Positions 52,837 through 62,628 are shown, numbered from the stretch's first letter. The stretch: DNA of 64,000 nucleotides from Pseudomonas sp. Q1-7 (GCF_028010285.1 NZ_CP116304.1:2124501-2188500), one strand, 5' to 3'. Numbers and translations: made by a program. Notes: generated by a model from the sequence alone, not told the origin.

Positions 52837-54060
52837 ATGTCCGCCCGTTCCCGGCTGCTGCTGTCCACTGTCCTGTTGACCCTGAGCGCCCCGCTGTGGG
52901 CGGCCAAGAAGGTCGATCTCGACTACCAGGTGCGCTTCCTGCCGGACAGCGACCAGGCCGAAGTCAGCCTGGTGCTGGAGAAGGGCGACGGCGTGCGCAG
53001 CCTGCGCTTCAACCTGGGTGACAAGGGCTACTACAGCGATTTCAAGGCCAGCGGCAGCTGGACCCAGGACGACCCCGCCCACGGCACCTGGGTGCCCGGC
53101 AGCGGCAAGGCCAGCCTCACCTACAGGGTGCGCGTCAGCCACCCGCGCGGCGATGGCCGTTTCGATGCCCGCATGACCCCGGATTGGGCCTTGCTGCGCG
53201 GCGACGACCTGGTGCCGGCCGCGCGCCTGGACGCGGTGGCGGGCGTCGACCTGGTGGCCCGTTTGCGCTTCGAGCTGCCCAAGGGCTGGAAGTCGGTGGA
53301 AACCGGCTGGCCGCGCATCGGCAAGAATCGATTCCGCATCGACAACCCCGAACGCATTTTCGACCGTCCCACCGGCTGGATACTTGCCGGCAAGCTGGGC
53401 AGCCGGCGCGCCGCCCTGGGCAATACCGATGTCACTGTCAGCGCACCGCTGGGCGAGGGCATGCGCCGCATGGACGTCCTCACCCTGCTGACCTTCGTCT
53501 GGCCCCATGCCCGGGAAGTCTTTCCCCGCGAGCCCGGCAAGCTGCTGATCGTCGGCGCCAACGACCCTATGTGGCGTGGCGGGCTGTCGGCGCCCAACTC
53601 CTTCTTCATGCACGCGGCGCGGCCGCTGGTGAGCGAGAACGGCACCAGCTCCCTGATGCATGAGCTGGTGCACGTCCTCAGCCGCATCCAGGACACCGAC
53701 CGCAGCGACTGGATCAGCGAAGGCATCGCTGAGTATTACGCCATCGAACTGCTGCGCCGCGCCGGCGGCCTAACCGATGACCGCTACGAGGCGGTTCGCC
53801 GGCAACTGCGCCAGTGGAGCAAGAAGGTGGACAGCCTGCGTGGCGAGCACGCCACCGGCGCCATTACCGCCCGTGCCGTGCTGCTGCTGCAGGACCTGGA
53901 CAAGGAAATTCGCCTGCGCACCGACGGCAAGCATTCCATGGACGATGTGGCCCGTGGCCTGATGCGCCTGGACAAGGCCAGCACCAAGGACTTCATCGAG
54001 ATCACCGAGAACATCATGGGCAGCGCGTCGGACGTGCTGGACACCAAGCTGTTGCGTTGA
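52837..54060 (+). CDS. Secreted gluzincin-type metallopeptidase, M1/M61-like
   Basis: 407 residues with a signal peptide (ending LWA). After a beta-rich N-domain, the catalytic region has HELVH (His275, His279) and the third ligand Glu295 in WISEGIAEYY. The spacing (15 residues between second His and Glu) is shorter than the 18 of M1. The remainder is helical and ends LDTKLLR. Probably a periplasmic peptidase. I do not recognise a named family member. Confidence 0.8.
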   Translation: MSARSRLLLSTVLLTLSAPLWAAKKVDLDYQVRFLPDSDQAEVSLVLEKGDGVRSLRFNLGDKGYYSDFKASGSWTQDDPAHGTWVPGSGKASLTYRVRVSHPRGDGRFDARMTPDWALLRGDDLVPAARLDAVAGVDLVARLRFELPKGWKSVETGWPRIGKNRFRIDNPERIFDRPTGWILAGKLGSRRAALGNTDVTVSAPLGEGMRRMDVLTLLTFVWPHAREVFPREPGKLLIVGANDPMWRGGLSAPNSFFMHAARPLVSENGTSSLMHELVHVLSRIQDTDRSDWISEGIAEYYAIELLRRAGGLTDDRYEAVRRQLRQWSKKVDSLRGEHATGAITARAVLLLQDLDKEIRLRTDGKHSMDDVARGLMRLDKASTKDFIEITENIMGSASDVLDTKLLR

Positions 54061-54084
54061 CCCGACAGGCTGTTCGCGCCCGCC

Positions 54085-54780
54085 CTACATCTCCCCCCGT
54101 CGCCCGCTCAGCAGCTCCAGCAGCGCCGCCGCCACGGGCTCGGACGAGGCCGGGTTCTGGCCGGTGATCAGGTTGCCGTCGGCGACCACATGGGGCTGCC
54201 AGTCCGCCACCTTGGAGTAATGGCCGCCCTTCGCCTTGAGTTCGTCCTCCAGCAGGAAGGGCACCACGTCGGCCAGGCCCACGGCGGTTTCCTCGGAGTT
54301 GGCGAAGCCGGTCACCGCATTGCCCTGCACCAGCGGCGCACCGTCCGGCGCCTTGGCGTTGAGCAGTACCGCCGGCGCGTGGCACACGGCGCCCACCGGC
54401 TTGCCGGCGGCGTAGAGGGTTTCCACCAGCACGATGGAGTGCAGGTCCTCCACCAGGTCCCACATCGGGCCGTGGCCGCCCGGGTAGAACACGGCGTCAT
54501 AGTCGCCCGGCATCAGGCCGGCCAGCACCTGGGTGTTGGCCAGGGCGCGGCGGGCCTGGTCGTCGTTCCGGAAGCGGTGGGTCGCCTCGGTCTGGAACTC
54601 CGGATCGTCGCTTTTCGGGTCCAGTGGCGGATGGCCGCCCTTGGGCGATGCCAGCACCACCTCCGCGCCGGCATCGCGAAAGGCGAAGTAGGGCGCGGCG
54701 AACTCCTCGAGCCAGAAGCCGGTCTTCTTGCCGGTGTTGCCCAACTGGTCGTGGGAGGTCAGTACCATCAGGATCTTCAT
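54085..54780 (-). CDS. DJ-1/PfpI-family protein (Hsp31/glyoxalase III-like)
   Basis: 231 residues. Nucleophile elbow in VGAVCHAPAVLL with the catalytic Cys; the Glu near FYPGGHGPMWDL; FWLEEFAAPYFAF near the N-terminus. Resembles large DJ-1 proteins with glyoxalase III or chaperone activity. ATG 54780 has AAGGAG nine bases upstream. The HNH gene lies 41 bp upstream on the same strand. Confidence 0.9.
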   Translation of the reverse strand: MKILMVLTSHDQLGNTGKKTGFWLEEFAAPYFAFRDAGAEVVLASPKGGHPPLDPKSDDPEFQTEATHRFRNDDQARRALANTQVLAGLMPGDYDAVFYPGGHGPMWDLVEDLHSIVLVETLYAAGKPVGAVCHAPAVLLNAKAPDGAPLVQGNAVTGFANSEETAVGLADVVPFLLEDELKAKGGHYSKVADWQPHVVADGNLITGQNPASSEPVAAALLELLSGRRGEM

Positions 54781-54821
54781 CGTGATCTCCTTGCGGACTC
54801 GGTGACGAACGGCCCGGCGGG

Positions 54822-55184
54822 CTATTCCTCGCGCTTCAACAGGTCGCCGATGGCGGCGAATGCCTTGTAGGTGGCGCGCGGTCCCTGCCGGGCGCCGGGT
54901 TGTTCCTCGCCATGCCACTGCTGGTCGGTGTAGCGGGCGTGCTCGTTGTCGTGGCAGTAGAGGCAGAGCAGCTCCCAGTTCGACCCATCCGGCGGGTTGT
55001 TGTCATGGTTGTGATCGCGGTGATGCACCGTCAGTTCGGACAGGCGCTTGCCGCTGAATTCACGCCCGCAGCGCGCGCAGACCCAGGGGAACAGCTTCAG
55101 CGCCTGTTCCCGGTAACTGTGTTCGCGTCGCTTGCGTTCGTCGGCGAGCAGCCTGTCCAGCTTGCTCGTGGGGCTCGTGCTCAT
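54822..55184 (-). CDS. HNH nuclease, YajD-type
   Basis: 120 residues. Cys pair CARCGREF, catalytic LTVHHRDHNHDNNPPDGSN in part, and a second pair LYCHDNEH. The full beta-beta-alpha HNH set is present, with a basic N-terminus. Likely binds DNA or RNA; target unknown. Possibly cotranscribed with the DJ-1 gene. Confidence 0.88.
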   Translation of the reverse strand: MSTSPTSKLDRLLADERKRREHSYREQALKLFPWVCARCGREFSGKRLSELTVHHRDHNHDNNPPDGSNWELLCLYCHDNEHARYTDQQWHGEEQPGARQGPRATYKAFAAIGDLLKREE

Positions 55185-55318
55185 CCGCCGTGCTCTCCCC
55201 AGGGGTTCGAGGAAAGTCTAGTCCGGGCGCCGGAGGTCGCCGGCATCCCGTCGCCGTGGGCGGCATCCGGGTGGGCGGGGATTAGACTGAAGGCATCCCT
55301 GAACAGGAGGCCGGGACC

Positions 55319-55645
55319 ATGATCCTCTTTCGTGTTCCGTCGCTGCTGGCGCTGGTCCTGGTCGCCGGCACGGCGCTCGGACAAAATCCACCGCTGCTGC
55401 AGGCGCCCCTGCAAGCGCCTGCGGGGGCGCCCGGTGCAGCGAACCCGCAGCCTTATCCGCAGGTGGCGCCGCGCGCGATCACCAGCCCCTCGCCGCAGAG
55501 CGGAAGCCCGCAACTGATGAAGCGCCCGGACCAGGAGCAGCGCCTGCGGGAATCCCTGGAGCAGCGCGACCAGCCGATCCCCGCGCTGGAGCAGAAGCTG
55601 GAGCGCAACAGCCAGGGGCTCGGCACCAGCACCGGCAACCCCTGA
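55319..55645 (+). CDS. Small secreted Pro/Gln-rich protein
   Basis: 108 residues. A signal peptide (about 20 residues) precedes a low-complexity Pro/Ala/Gln region (LLQAPLQAPAGAPGA) and a charged C-terminal helix (DQEQRLRESLEQRDQPIPA). No family recognised. Site AGGAGG precedes the ATG by nine bases, which supports expression. It converges with the oligopeptidase gene, adjoining it. Confidence 0.65.
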   Translation: MILFRVPSLLALVLVAGTALGQNPPLLQAPLQAPAGAPGAANPQPYPQVAPRAITSPSPQSGSPQLMKRPDQEQRLRESLEQRDQPIPALEQKLERNSQGLGTSTGNP

Positions 55646-57682
55646 TCAACGCTGGGGCAGGCCCAGCACCTTGAGCAGGAAGGCGTACTCCAGGGCTACG
55701 TCGCGCAGCGCCTGGTAGCGGCCGCTCATGCCACCGTGGCCGGCGCCGAGGTCGGTCTTGAGCAGCAGCGGCTTGTCGTCGGTCCGGGTGGCGCGCAGGC
55801 GGGCCACCCATTTGGCTGCTTCCCAGTACTGCACGCGGCTGTCGTTGTAGCCGGCCACCACCAGCATCGCCGGATAGTCCTGGGCGCGGACGTTCTCGTA
55901 GGGCGCATAGCCCCTGATTCGCTGGTACACCTCCGGCTCGTTCGGGTCGCCCCATTCGTCGTACTCGGTCACCGTCAGCGGCAGGTCAGGGTTCTGCATG
56001 GTGTTCAGCACGTCGACGAACGGCACTTCGGCGATGGCCGCGGCGAACAGCTCCGGGCGCAGGTTGAGCACCGCGCCCATCAGCAGGCCGCCGGCGCTGC
56101 CGCCGCTGATGGCGAGTTGCGACTTGGTGGTATAGCCCTCGGCGATCAGGTGTTCGGCGCAGGCGATGAAGTCGCCGAAGCTGTTCTGCTTGTGCTCCAG
56201 CTTGCCGGCGCGGTACCAGGCCTCGCCCAGCTCGCCACCGCCGCGCACATGGGCGATGGCGAAGACGAAGCCGCGCTCCAGCAGGCTCAGGCGGGCATGG
56301 GAGAACCAGGGGTCGAGGCTTTCGCCATAGGCGCCGTAGCCATAGAGGTAGAGCGGGGCGGGTTTGCCCAGGGTGTCGCGGCGGGCCACCAGGCTGATGG
56401 GCACGCGCGTGCCGTCCGCCGCCGTGGCCCAGAGGCGCTGGCTGACGTAGGCGTCGGCATCGAAGGGGCCTTCCACCGGTGTTTCCTTGAGCACCTGCTG
56501 CGCACCCGTGGCCAGTTCCAGCTGGCGCACCTGGGCCGGGCGGTTGAGCGCCTCGTAGCGCAGGCGGACCACCGGGCTGTCGAATTCCAGACTGTCCTGC
56601 ACGTACAGGCTGTAGGCGGCGTCCGGCAGTTGCAGCGGGTAGGGCGCGGCGCCGTCCGGGTGCACCTGGATGATCGGCAGGCCGCCTTCGCGGAGGCTGA
56701 GCACGTAGCCGCCGGCGTTCAGGCTGACACCTTCCAGCATGCGTGCCGCGTCATGGGCGATCAGCTCCTTCCAGTGGGCGCGTCCCGGCGCGGCGTCCGT
56801 GGCCCGGTAGAGGGCGAAATTGATGCCGCTCTGGTTGCTGCGGATGAACCAGGTCCATTGGCCGTCCAGCTGGCCGTGGTCGGCGTAGTACTCGTGGTCT
56901 TCCTCGCGCGGGGCCAGGCAGGTCCAGGCGGCGTCGGGCGTCTCGGCGTCCAGCACCCAGGTTTCGCTGGTGGTCTTGCTGTTCAGCAGGAGGATCAGCT
57001 GGCGCTCGGAGCTGGCGCGGTAGCAATGCAGGAAGAAGCGCCCGTCGGCTTCCTCGAACACCCGCTCGGCGCTGGCCTCGCCCAGGCGGTGGCGGTACAG
57101 GCGATGAGGGCGGTGGGTGTCGTCCAGCTCGCCGAAGAACAGCGTGGCGCTGTCGTTGGCCCAGGTCATGCTGCCGTCGCACTGCTCGAAGGGCAGGGCG
57201 GTGATGTCGCCAGTGGCCAGGTCCTTGATGAACAGTCGGTAGACCTCGTCGCCGCTGGTGTCCAGGCTGTAGGCCAGGCGCTTGTGGTCCGGGCTGACGC
57301 TGAACGCGCCGATGGACAGGAAGCCGCCGGCCGCCAGCTCGTTCGGGTCCAGCAGCAACTGCTCGCCGGCTTCGTCCAGGGTCAGTGAGCCGTCGGCCGG
57401 ACGCGGGCAGCGGTAATGCCGCGGGTATTCGTCGCCGGCGGTGGTGCGCTGGTAGTACAGCCAGGGTCCCCAGGGCACCGGCAGGGACAGGTCGGTTTCG
57501 CGGATGCGCCCCTTGATCTCCTGGAACAGCGCTTCGCGCAGGTCCTTCTGGTCGGCCAGCTCGGTTTCCAGCCAGGCGTTCTCGGCTTCGAGGTAGGCGA
57601 GCACGTCGGGGGCGTCGCGTTCCTCCAGCCAGCGGTAGGGGTCGTCACCGGGTTCGATGCGGGCGATGGGAGCTTGGGGCAT
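55646..57682 (-). CDS. ptrB: Oligopeptidase B (S9A prolyl oligopeptidase family)
   Basis: 678 residues, as in the family. N-terminal DDPYRWLEERDAPDVLAYL starts a seven-bladed propeller; the C-terminal alpha/beta hydrolase has nucleophile Ser in SGGSAGGLLMGA, an Asp in the AGYNDSRV region and His in GAGHGGMSGR. YEY/EYDEWGDPNEPEVY is typical of oligopeptidase B, which cleaves after basic residues. The start MPQAPIARIEPGDDPY at 57682 is chosen because the longer frame upstream is unlike a leader. Cytosolic. Confidence 0.9.
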   Translation of the reverse strand: MPQAPIARIEPGDDPYRWLEERDAPDVLAYLEAENAWLETELADQKDLREALFQEIKGRIRETDLSLPVPWGPWLYYQRTTAGDEYPRHYRCPRPADGSLTLDEAGEQLLLDPNELAAGGFLSIGAFSVSPDHKRLAYSLDTSGDEVYRLFIKDLATGDITALPFEQCDGSMTWANDSATLFFGELDDTHRPHRLYRHRLGEASAERVFEEADGRFFLHCYRASSERQLILLLNSKTTSETWVLDAETPDAAWTCLAPREEDHEYYADHGQLDGQWTWFIRSNQSGINFALYRATDAAPGRAHWKELIAHDAARMLEGVSLNAGGYVLSLREGGLPIIQVHPDGAAPYPLQLPDAAYSLYVQDSLEFDSPVVRLRYEALNRPAQVRQLELATGAQQVLKETPVEGPFDADAYVSQRLWATAADGTRVPISLVARRDTLGKPAPLYLYGYGAYGESLDPWFSHARLSLLERGFVFAIAHVRGGGELGEAWYRAGKLEHKQNSFGDFIACAEHLIAEGYTTKSQLAISGGSAGGLLMGAVLNLRPELFAAAIAEVPFVDVLNTMQNPDLPLTVTEYDEWGDPNEPEVYQRIRGYAPYENVRAQDYPAMLVVAGYNDSRVQYWEAAKWVARLRATRTDDKPLLLKTDLGAGHGGMSGRYQALRDVALEYAFLLKVLGLPQR

Positions 57683-57781
57683 GGGCAGTCTCGAAGGCGG
57701 GCGGCGGCGACGGCAGGAGCGCCGGAACCATGAAAAGCGTTTATCATAAGCGCCCTTTTGCCAGCCTTGCCACGGACGCCA

Positions 57782-58261
57782 ATGACTGAAAACGACTACC
57801 TGCTCGCCTGGGCCGCCTACGGAGTGGCCGCGCTCGGCTGCCTGCTGGTCTGGTTCCGCCTGACCGGCTGGATGTGGCGCTGGCTGCGCGAACCCCTGCG
57901 AGTGCTGGTGGCGGTGCTGCTGCTGACCCCCACCATAGTCGACCCGGCCAAGGACATGTTCGCTCCGGCCGTGGCCATCACCGCGCTGGACCTGGTGTTC
58001 AAGGTCGGCAACAACGCCTGGAAGGCAGCGCTGGACCTGACCATGTACAGCCTCATCGCGCTCGTCCTGTATCTGGTCTTCGCCGGCATCCGCTGGCCTA
58101 TCGAGCGCAAGCTCCAGGCCCGCCGTGCCGAGCGCGAGGCCGCCCGGACGGCCGACGAAGAGCCCACCCTGCGCGAAGTGATGCGCGAGCGCGCCGCCGA
58201 GGCGGATACCCGCTACGACAACCACGGCGACCGCCGCCTGCGCATCGAGCCCCGTCTGTAA
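57782..58261 (+). CDS. Integral membrane protein of unknown function
   Basis: 159 residues with about three helices (8-27, 38-57, 80-105) and a long charged cytosolic tail (RRAEREAARTADEEPT). DPAKDMFAPAVAITALD suggests a conserved pore-like or re-entrant turn. Divergent from the oligopeptidase and possibly cotranscribed with the following HIT gene. Confidence 0.75.
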   Translation: MTENDYLLAWAAYGVAALGCLLVWFRLTGWMWRWLREPLRVLVAVLLLTPTIVDPAKDMFAPAVAITALDLVFKVGNNAWKAALDLTMYSLIALVLYLVFAGIRWPIERKLQARRAEREAARTADEEPTLREVMRERAAEADTRYDNHGDRRLRIEPRL

Positions 58262-58326
58262 CGCCGAGGCCTTGCAGCCGGGGCACGACACGTTCAGCAT
58301 GAGCCATCCCTCGCCAAGGAGTGCCC

Positions 58327-58773
58327 ATGGACTGCGTGTTCTGTGCCATCGCCGCCGGCAAGCTGCCGGCCCACCTGCTGCATGAAGACGAGCACTTCCT
58401 GGTGCTGCTGGATATCTACCCGTTGCGCCCCGCCCACGTGCTGGTCGTTGCCCGCGAACACGCGCCGCTGCTCACCGACCTTTCCGGCGAAGCCCGCGAC
58501 CGGCTGCTGGCGCTCACTGCGCGCCTCAGCCAGACCCTGCGCTGGGCGGGCTACGGGCGCGAAGGCATCAACCTGCTGATCAACGACGGCCCGGCTTCCA
58601 ACCAGCACGTGCCGCACCTGCATCTGCACCTGATTCCGCGTCGCCGGGGCGACCTCGTCGGTCTGCTCTGGCGCGCCCTGACCCGTTTCCTGCCCTTCGG
58701 CCGCGCCAGCCTGCAGGCGCGCCTGGAGCGTGAAGCCGACCAACTGAAGAACGCCCTGAAGCTGGAATTCTGA
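58327..58773 (+). CDS. HIT-family nucleotide hydrolase/transferase
   Basis: 148 residues. [13 protein letters not shown] start, [14 protein letters not shown], and the histidine triad [12 protein letters not shown]. Zinc-type Cys pair at the N-terminus. ATG 58327 is preceded by AAGGAG. Cotranscribed with the amidotransferase gene two bases downstream. Substrate probably a nucleoside-5'-phosphate conjugate. Confidence 0.9.
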   Translation: MDCVFCAIAAGKLPAHLLHEDEHFLVLLDIYPLRPAHVLVVAREHAPLLTDLSGEARDRLLALTARLSQTLRWAGYGREGINLLINDGPASNQHVPHLHLHLIPRRRGDLVGLLWRALTRFLPFGRASLQARLEREADQLKNALKLEF

Positions 58774-58775
58774 AC

Positions 58776-59549
58776 ATGTGCGAACTGCTCGGCATGAGCG
58801 CCAACGTCCCCACCGATATCGTCTTCAGCTTCACCGGCCTGATGCAGCGCGGCGGCGGCACCGGTCCGCACCGCGATGGCTGGGGCATCGGCTTCTACGA
58901 AGGCCGCGGCCTGCGCCTGTTTCAGGACCCTTCGGCCAGCGTCGATTCCGAGGTGGCGCGCCTGGTGCAGCGCTACCCGATCAAGAGCGAAACGGTCATC
59001 GGCCACATCCGCCAGGCCAATGTCGGCAGGGTCTGCCTGTCCAACACCCATCCTTTCGTGCGCGAACTCTGGGGCCGCAACTGGTGCTTCGCGCACAACG
59101 GCCAGTTGGCGGGCTTCGCGCCGCCCAAGGGCTTTTACACGGCGGTCGGCGATACCGACAGCGAAGCGGCCTTCTGCGACCTGCTCAACCGGGTGCGCGG
59201 CGCGTTCCCCGAGCCGGTGATGGCCGAGATCCTCCTGCCGGTGTTGATCCAGGCCTGCTTCGAATTCCGCCAGAAGGGCGTGTTCAACTGCCTGCTGAGC
59301 GACGGCGACTGGCTGTTCAGCTTCTGCTCCAGCAAGCTCGCCCACATCACCCGCCGCGCACCCTTTGGCCCGGCGAGCCTGAAAGACGCCGACCTCACCG
59401 TGGACTTCCAGTCGGAAACCACGCCCAACGACGTGGTCACCGTCATCGCCACGGAACCCCTGACCGACAACGAAACCTGGAACCTCTACCAGCCCGGCGA
59501 GTGGATTCTCTGGCGTCGTGGCGAGATCGTCACCCAGGGCCGTACCTGA
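58776..59549 (+). CDS. Class II glutamine amidotransferase (YafJ type)
   Basis: 257 residues. N-terminal nucleophile Cys2 after Met removal ([19 protein letters not shown]), [28 protein letters not shown] and [13 protein letters not shown]: the Ntn glutaminase set. No synthetase domain is fused, so ammonia acceptor is unknown. Related enzymes deglycate or act on gamma-glutamyl peptides; role here unproven. Confidence 0.9.
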   Translation: MCELLGMSANVPTDIVFSFTGLMQRGGGTGPHRDGWGIGFYEGRGLRLFQDPSASVDSEVARLVQRYPIKSETVIGHIRQANVGRVCLSNTHPFVRELWGRNWCFAHNGQLAGFAPPKGFYTAVGDTDSEAAFCDLLNRVRGAFPEPVMAEILLPVLIQACFEFRQKGVFNCLLSDGDWLFSFCSSKLAHITRRAPFGPASLKDADLTVDFQSETTPNDVVTVIATEPLTDNETWNLYQPGEWILWRRGEIVTQGRT

Positions 59550-59566
59550 GCAGCGGAGAACAGGGA

Positions 59567-60091
59567 ATGTTGCGAAGCTACCTGCGCCTGATCCTCTTCA
59601 CCCTGGGCCTGCTGGTGGGCGTGCAGGTGCCGGGTTTCGTCGAAGACTACGCCAAGCGCGTGGAGGCCCATCGCATCGAGGCGGAAGAGGGGCTTTCGGG
59701 TTTCCGCGACACCGCCCGGCGCTTCTTCAAGGGCGACCTGGTCGCGCTGGTGGCCCACTACCGCGCCAGCGCCGACCCGGTGATGCGCAGCGACGCCGAC
59801 AGCATCGCCCACCTGGTGGCCCGCGCCGAGCTGATGCACGCGGAATGGCGGGCTCTGCAAGGCCCCTGGTACCAACGCGCCTGGCATGTGCTGGCCATGG
59901 CCAACCCGGAACTGCGCCGGGAAACCTTCGCCGCCTACGGCTACCAGCTGCTGCTCAAGCCCGAGGCCATGGCCTGGGGCCTGGGCTGTGGCCTGCTGCT
60001 GGCGTGGGTGGTGGAAAGCCTGTGTCTGCTCATCGGCTCCGCCGCCGGCGTCGGACGCAGCCAGCGTGTGCAGCAGCGGCACAGGTTCTGA
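59567..60091 (+). CDS. DUF2937-family membrane protein
   Basis: 174 residues with two helices (about 5-25 and 135-158) flanking a periplasmic helical region containing VEDYAKRVEAHRIEAEEGL. Family DUF2937, function unknown. Follows the amidotransferase after 17 bp with site GGGA. The third gene of a HIT-amidotransferase-DUF2937 run. Confidence 0.83.
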   Translation: MLRSYLRLILFTLGLLVGVQVPGFVEDYAKRVEAHRIEAEEGLSGFRDTARRFFKGDLVALVAHYRASADPVMRSDADSIAHLVARAELMHAEWRALQGPWYQRAWHVLAMANPELRRETFAAYGYQLLLKPEAMAWGLGCGLLLAWVVESLCLLIGSAAGVGRSQRVQQRHRF

Positions 60092-60118
60092 GCCGCCGTT
60101 CGGGCAACGCTTCGCCAG

Positions 60119-61543
60119 CTACTCGACGGACTCCGCCGTGCCCGCCTGCAGCGCCTCGGCCAGCGCGCGGAAGCCTTCCAGCAGCAAGCCATCGTCGTGG
60201 CTGGCGTTGCTGACGCTGGCCCGCACGAACTGCGGGACCGCCGCCCGTCCCACCGCGAAGGTTTCCGCGGTCGAGATCAGGACATTCTTCAGCTTTAGCT
60301 CCGCTTCCACATCCGCCGCCCGCCAGGGTTCCGGCACCTCGATCCAGAAGTGCGGGCTCTGCGGATGCGTGTGGTAGCGCGTGTCCGCCAGCAGGCCTTG
60401 CACGAGCGCCTTGCGTCTCGCCAACTCGACGACCTGCTGGCGCCGGAGCTGCTCCGCCACACCGCCTTCGATCCAGTTGCAGGCCAGTTCCATTGCCAGC
60501 GGTGTCGCCATCCAGCAGGAGCCGCGTAGGGCCGCCGCCAATCGCCCCAGCAGTGCCGTCGGGGCGTGCAGGTAGCCGACCCGCAGGCCAGCGGCCACCG
60601 CCTTGCTCAGGCTGCCGATCAGGACACCCCGCTCCGGCGCGTAATGACTCAGCGGAAGCGGGCGATCCGCCACCAGCACGGCGTGGGCTTCGTCTTCGAT
60701 CATCAGCAGGTTGTGCTGCCGGCACAGCTCGGCAATGGCTTTTCGGCGCGCGGGCGACATGACGGCCGTGGTGGGGTTCTGCAAGGTCGGGGTGCAATAC
60801 AGGGCGCTGACCCGGTTGTGCCGACAGATTTCATCCAGGGCGGCGGGGATCAGGCCTTCCTCGTCCATCGCCACGCCCAGCAGGCGGATGCCCTGCATGC
60901 GCGCGGCACCGATCAGTCCGGGATAGGTGAGCTGTTCGGTGGCCACGCTGTCGCCGGGGCGTAGCAGCGCCATCAGCGTGCAGAGCAGGGCGTGCTGGGC
61001 GCCGTTGGTACACAGTATCTGCTCGGCCTGGGGGCGGAACTCGCCCTGGGCCAGCCAACGGGCGCCGGCCCGGCGATGTCGCGGAAGGCCCTGTTCGGGG
61101 CTGTAGAGGGTCAGTTCGTGCAGCCGGTCCGGGTCATTCGCCAGCTCCCGCAGGCTGTCGGCGAGGAACGCGGTTTCCTGTCCGGGGATATGCAGGTTGC
61201 GGCTCATGTCGAACAGCCCGGGAGTCTTGTCCGAGGCATTGCGAAAGCCGGTATCGCGCTTGCGCTCGACGTCGTGCTGGCGCACGAAGGTGCCGTCGCC
61301 GACCCGTGCGACCACCAGCCCCAGGCGTTCCAGCTCGGCATAGGCGCGGCTGACGGTGCCCGCGGTGATGCCCAGACGGTCGGCCAGGATGCGATGGGGC
61401 GGCAACTTGCTGCCGGCTTCCAGGCCGCCGTCGCGAATCTGCTCATGCAGCGCTGCCGCCAGGCGCTGGTACTTGGTTCCCTGTCCCGACTCCAGTGCAT
61501 TCTTGAGCAATGACAGGGTGTCATTAATCAGTTTGACAGTCAT
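60119..61543 (-). CDS. MocR-type GntR regulator with aminotransferase domain
   Basis: 474 residues. N-terminal GntR HTH: KLPPHRILADRLGITAGTVSRAY. The C-terminal aminotransferase-like domain has a PLP lysine in IGSLSKAVAAGLRVGY and DEAHAVL. Such proteins use PLP as a sensor. Divergent from the EamA exporter gene across 60 bp, so the exporter is the likely target, together with autoregulation. Confidence 0.9.
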   Translation of the reverse strand: MTVKLINDTLSLLKNALESGQGTKYQRLAAALHEQIRDGGLEAGSKLPPHRILADRLGITAGTVSRAYAELERLGLVVARVGDGTFVRQHDVERKRDTGFRNASDKTPGLFDMSRNLHIPGQETAFLADSLRELANDPDRLHELTLYSPEQGLPRHRRAGARWLAQGEFRPQAEQILCTNGAQHALLCTLMALLRPGDSVATEQLTYPGLIGAARMQGIRLLGVAMDEEGLIPAALDEICRHNRVSALYCTPTLQNPTTAVMSPARRKAIAELCRQHNLLMIEDEAHAVLVADRPLPLSHYAPERGVLIGSLSKAVAAGLRVGYLHAPTALLGRLAAALRGSCWMATPLAMELACNWIEGGVAEQLRRQQVVELARRKALVQGLLADTRYHTHPQSPHFWIEVPEPWRAADVEAELKLKNVLISTAETFAVGRAAVPQFVRASVSNASHDDGLLLEGFRALAEALQAGTAESVE

Positions 61544-61603
61544 TTGCAGTCCGAATAGCGTGATTTGACGGCGTTAATCTAGCAAATTGGATGCTTTGAT
61601 ATC

Positions 61604-62557
61604 ATGTCAATTATCGAATCGACTGCGAATGTCGCGACACCCTCGCAGCGGTGGCTGAAGGGCCTGGTCACCGCGTTACTCTTCCTGGTGGTCTGCATCA
61701 GTTGGGGCACCACCTGGCTGGGTATCAAGATCGCCGTGGAAACGGTTCCGCCGCTCACGGCCTCCGGCCTGCGCTTCCTCATCGCCTTTCCGCTGTTTCT
61801 CGGCTTCGCCCTGCTACGCGGCGAGCCGTTGCTGTTCCCGAAGGCGCGGCTCGGCTTCTTCGTCTTTGTGACCCTGTGCTACTTCAGCCTGCCGTATTAC
61901 CTGCTGAACTACGGTGAACTGCAGGTTTCCTCCGGCCTCACCGCCTTGCTGTTCAGCTGCATGCCGGTGTTCATCCTGATCTTCTCGGCGATTTTCCTCC
62001 GCGAACGCATCCATCTGTCCCAGGTGGTGGGCATCGCCATCGGTTTCGGCAGCCTGTTCATGATCCTCCGTGGCCAGGGCCTGAGCCTGGCGCATTCCGG
62101 TTTCGCCGGGGTGCTGGCGATCCTCGCCGCCGCGCTCATGCATGCGCTGTGCTACGTGGTGACCAAGCAGAGGGGGGCGCGGATCAGCGTCATCACCTAC
62201 AACACCCTGCCAATCGGCCTGGCCGGGCTGATGCTGTTCTCGGCGGGACTGGGGCTGGAGCAGCCGGATTTCAGCGGTATCAGCGCGGAGTCCTGGTGGG
62301 CCCTGGCTTACCTGGGGCTGTGTGCGTCGGTGGGCGGATTCATTGTCTACTTCTTCCTGCTCAAGCGCCTGAGCCCGGTCGTTCTCTCCTTTGTCTTCAT
62401 TATCTTTCCGGTGTTTGCGGTGCTCATTGGCGCCTGGTACGAGGGCCAGGCGATCTCCCGTGACTTCGCGCTGTATGCGGCGACGTTGCTGGCGGGGTTC
62501 GCGCTGACCAAGCTGCCCCTGGAGCGGCTGGCGGAAAGGCTGGCTCCGCGCGGCTGA
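61604..62557 (+). CDS. EamA/DMT-family exporter
   Basis: 317 residues with about 10 helices in two EamA repeats (about 25-155 and 165-305): ISWGTTWLGIKIAVETVPPL in part, and SWWALAYLGLCASVGGFIVY. ATG 61604 is the first good start after the divergent promoter region. Exports a small metabolite, perhaps an amino acid; likely controlled by the adjacent MocR protein. Confidence 0.88.
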   Translation: MSIIESTANVATPSQRWLKGLVTALLFLVVCISWGTTWLGIKIAVETVPPLTASGLRFLIAFPLFLGFALLRGEPLLFPKARLGFFVFVTLCYFSLPYYLLNYGELQVSSGLTALLFSCMPVFILIFSAIFLRERIHLSQVVGIAIGFGSLFMILRGQGLSLAHSGFAGVLAILAAALMHALCYVVTKQRGARISVITYNTLPIGLAGLMLFSAGLGLEQPDFSGISAESWWALAYLGLCASVGGFIVYFFLLKRLSPVVLSFVFIIFPVFAVLIGAWYEGQAISRDFALYAATLLAGFALTKLPLERLAERLAPRG

Positions 62558-62596
62558 GCCCGTGGCGGTCCAGGGCGCGACGAAGGGTTACGACCC

Positions 62597-62624
62597 AAAG
62601 AAAACGGGCCCTTGTGGGCCCGTT
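62597..62624 (-). terminator. Terminator of the VWA-domain gene
   Basis: On the minus strand AACGGGCCC, loop ACAA, GGGCCCGTT, TTCTTT, five bases after the stop. It also sits 40 bp after the convergent EamA gene and may serve both. Confidence 0.78.
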
Positions 62625-62628
62625 CTCG

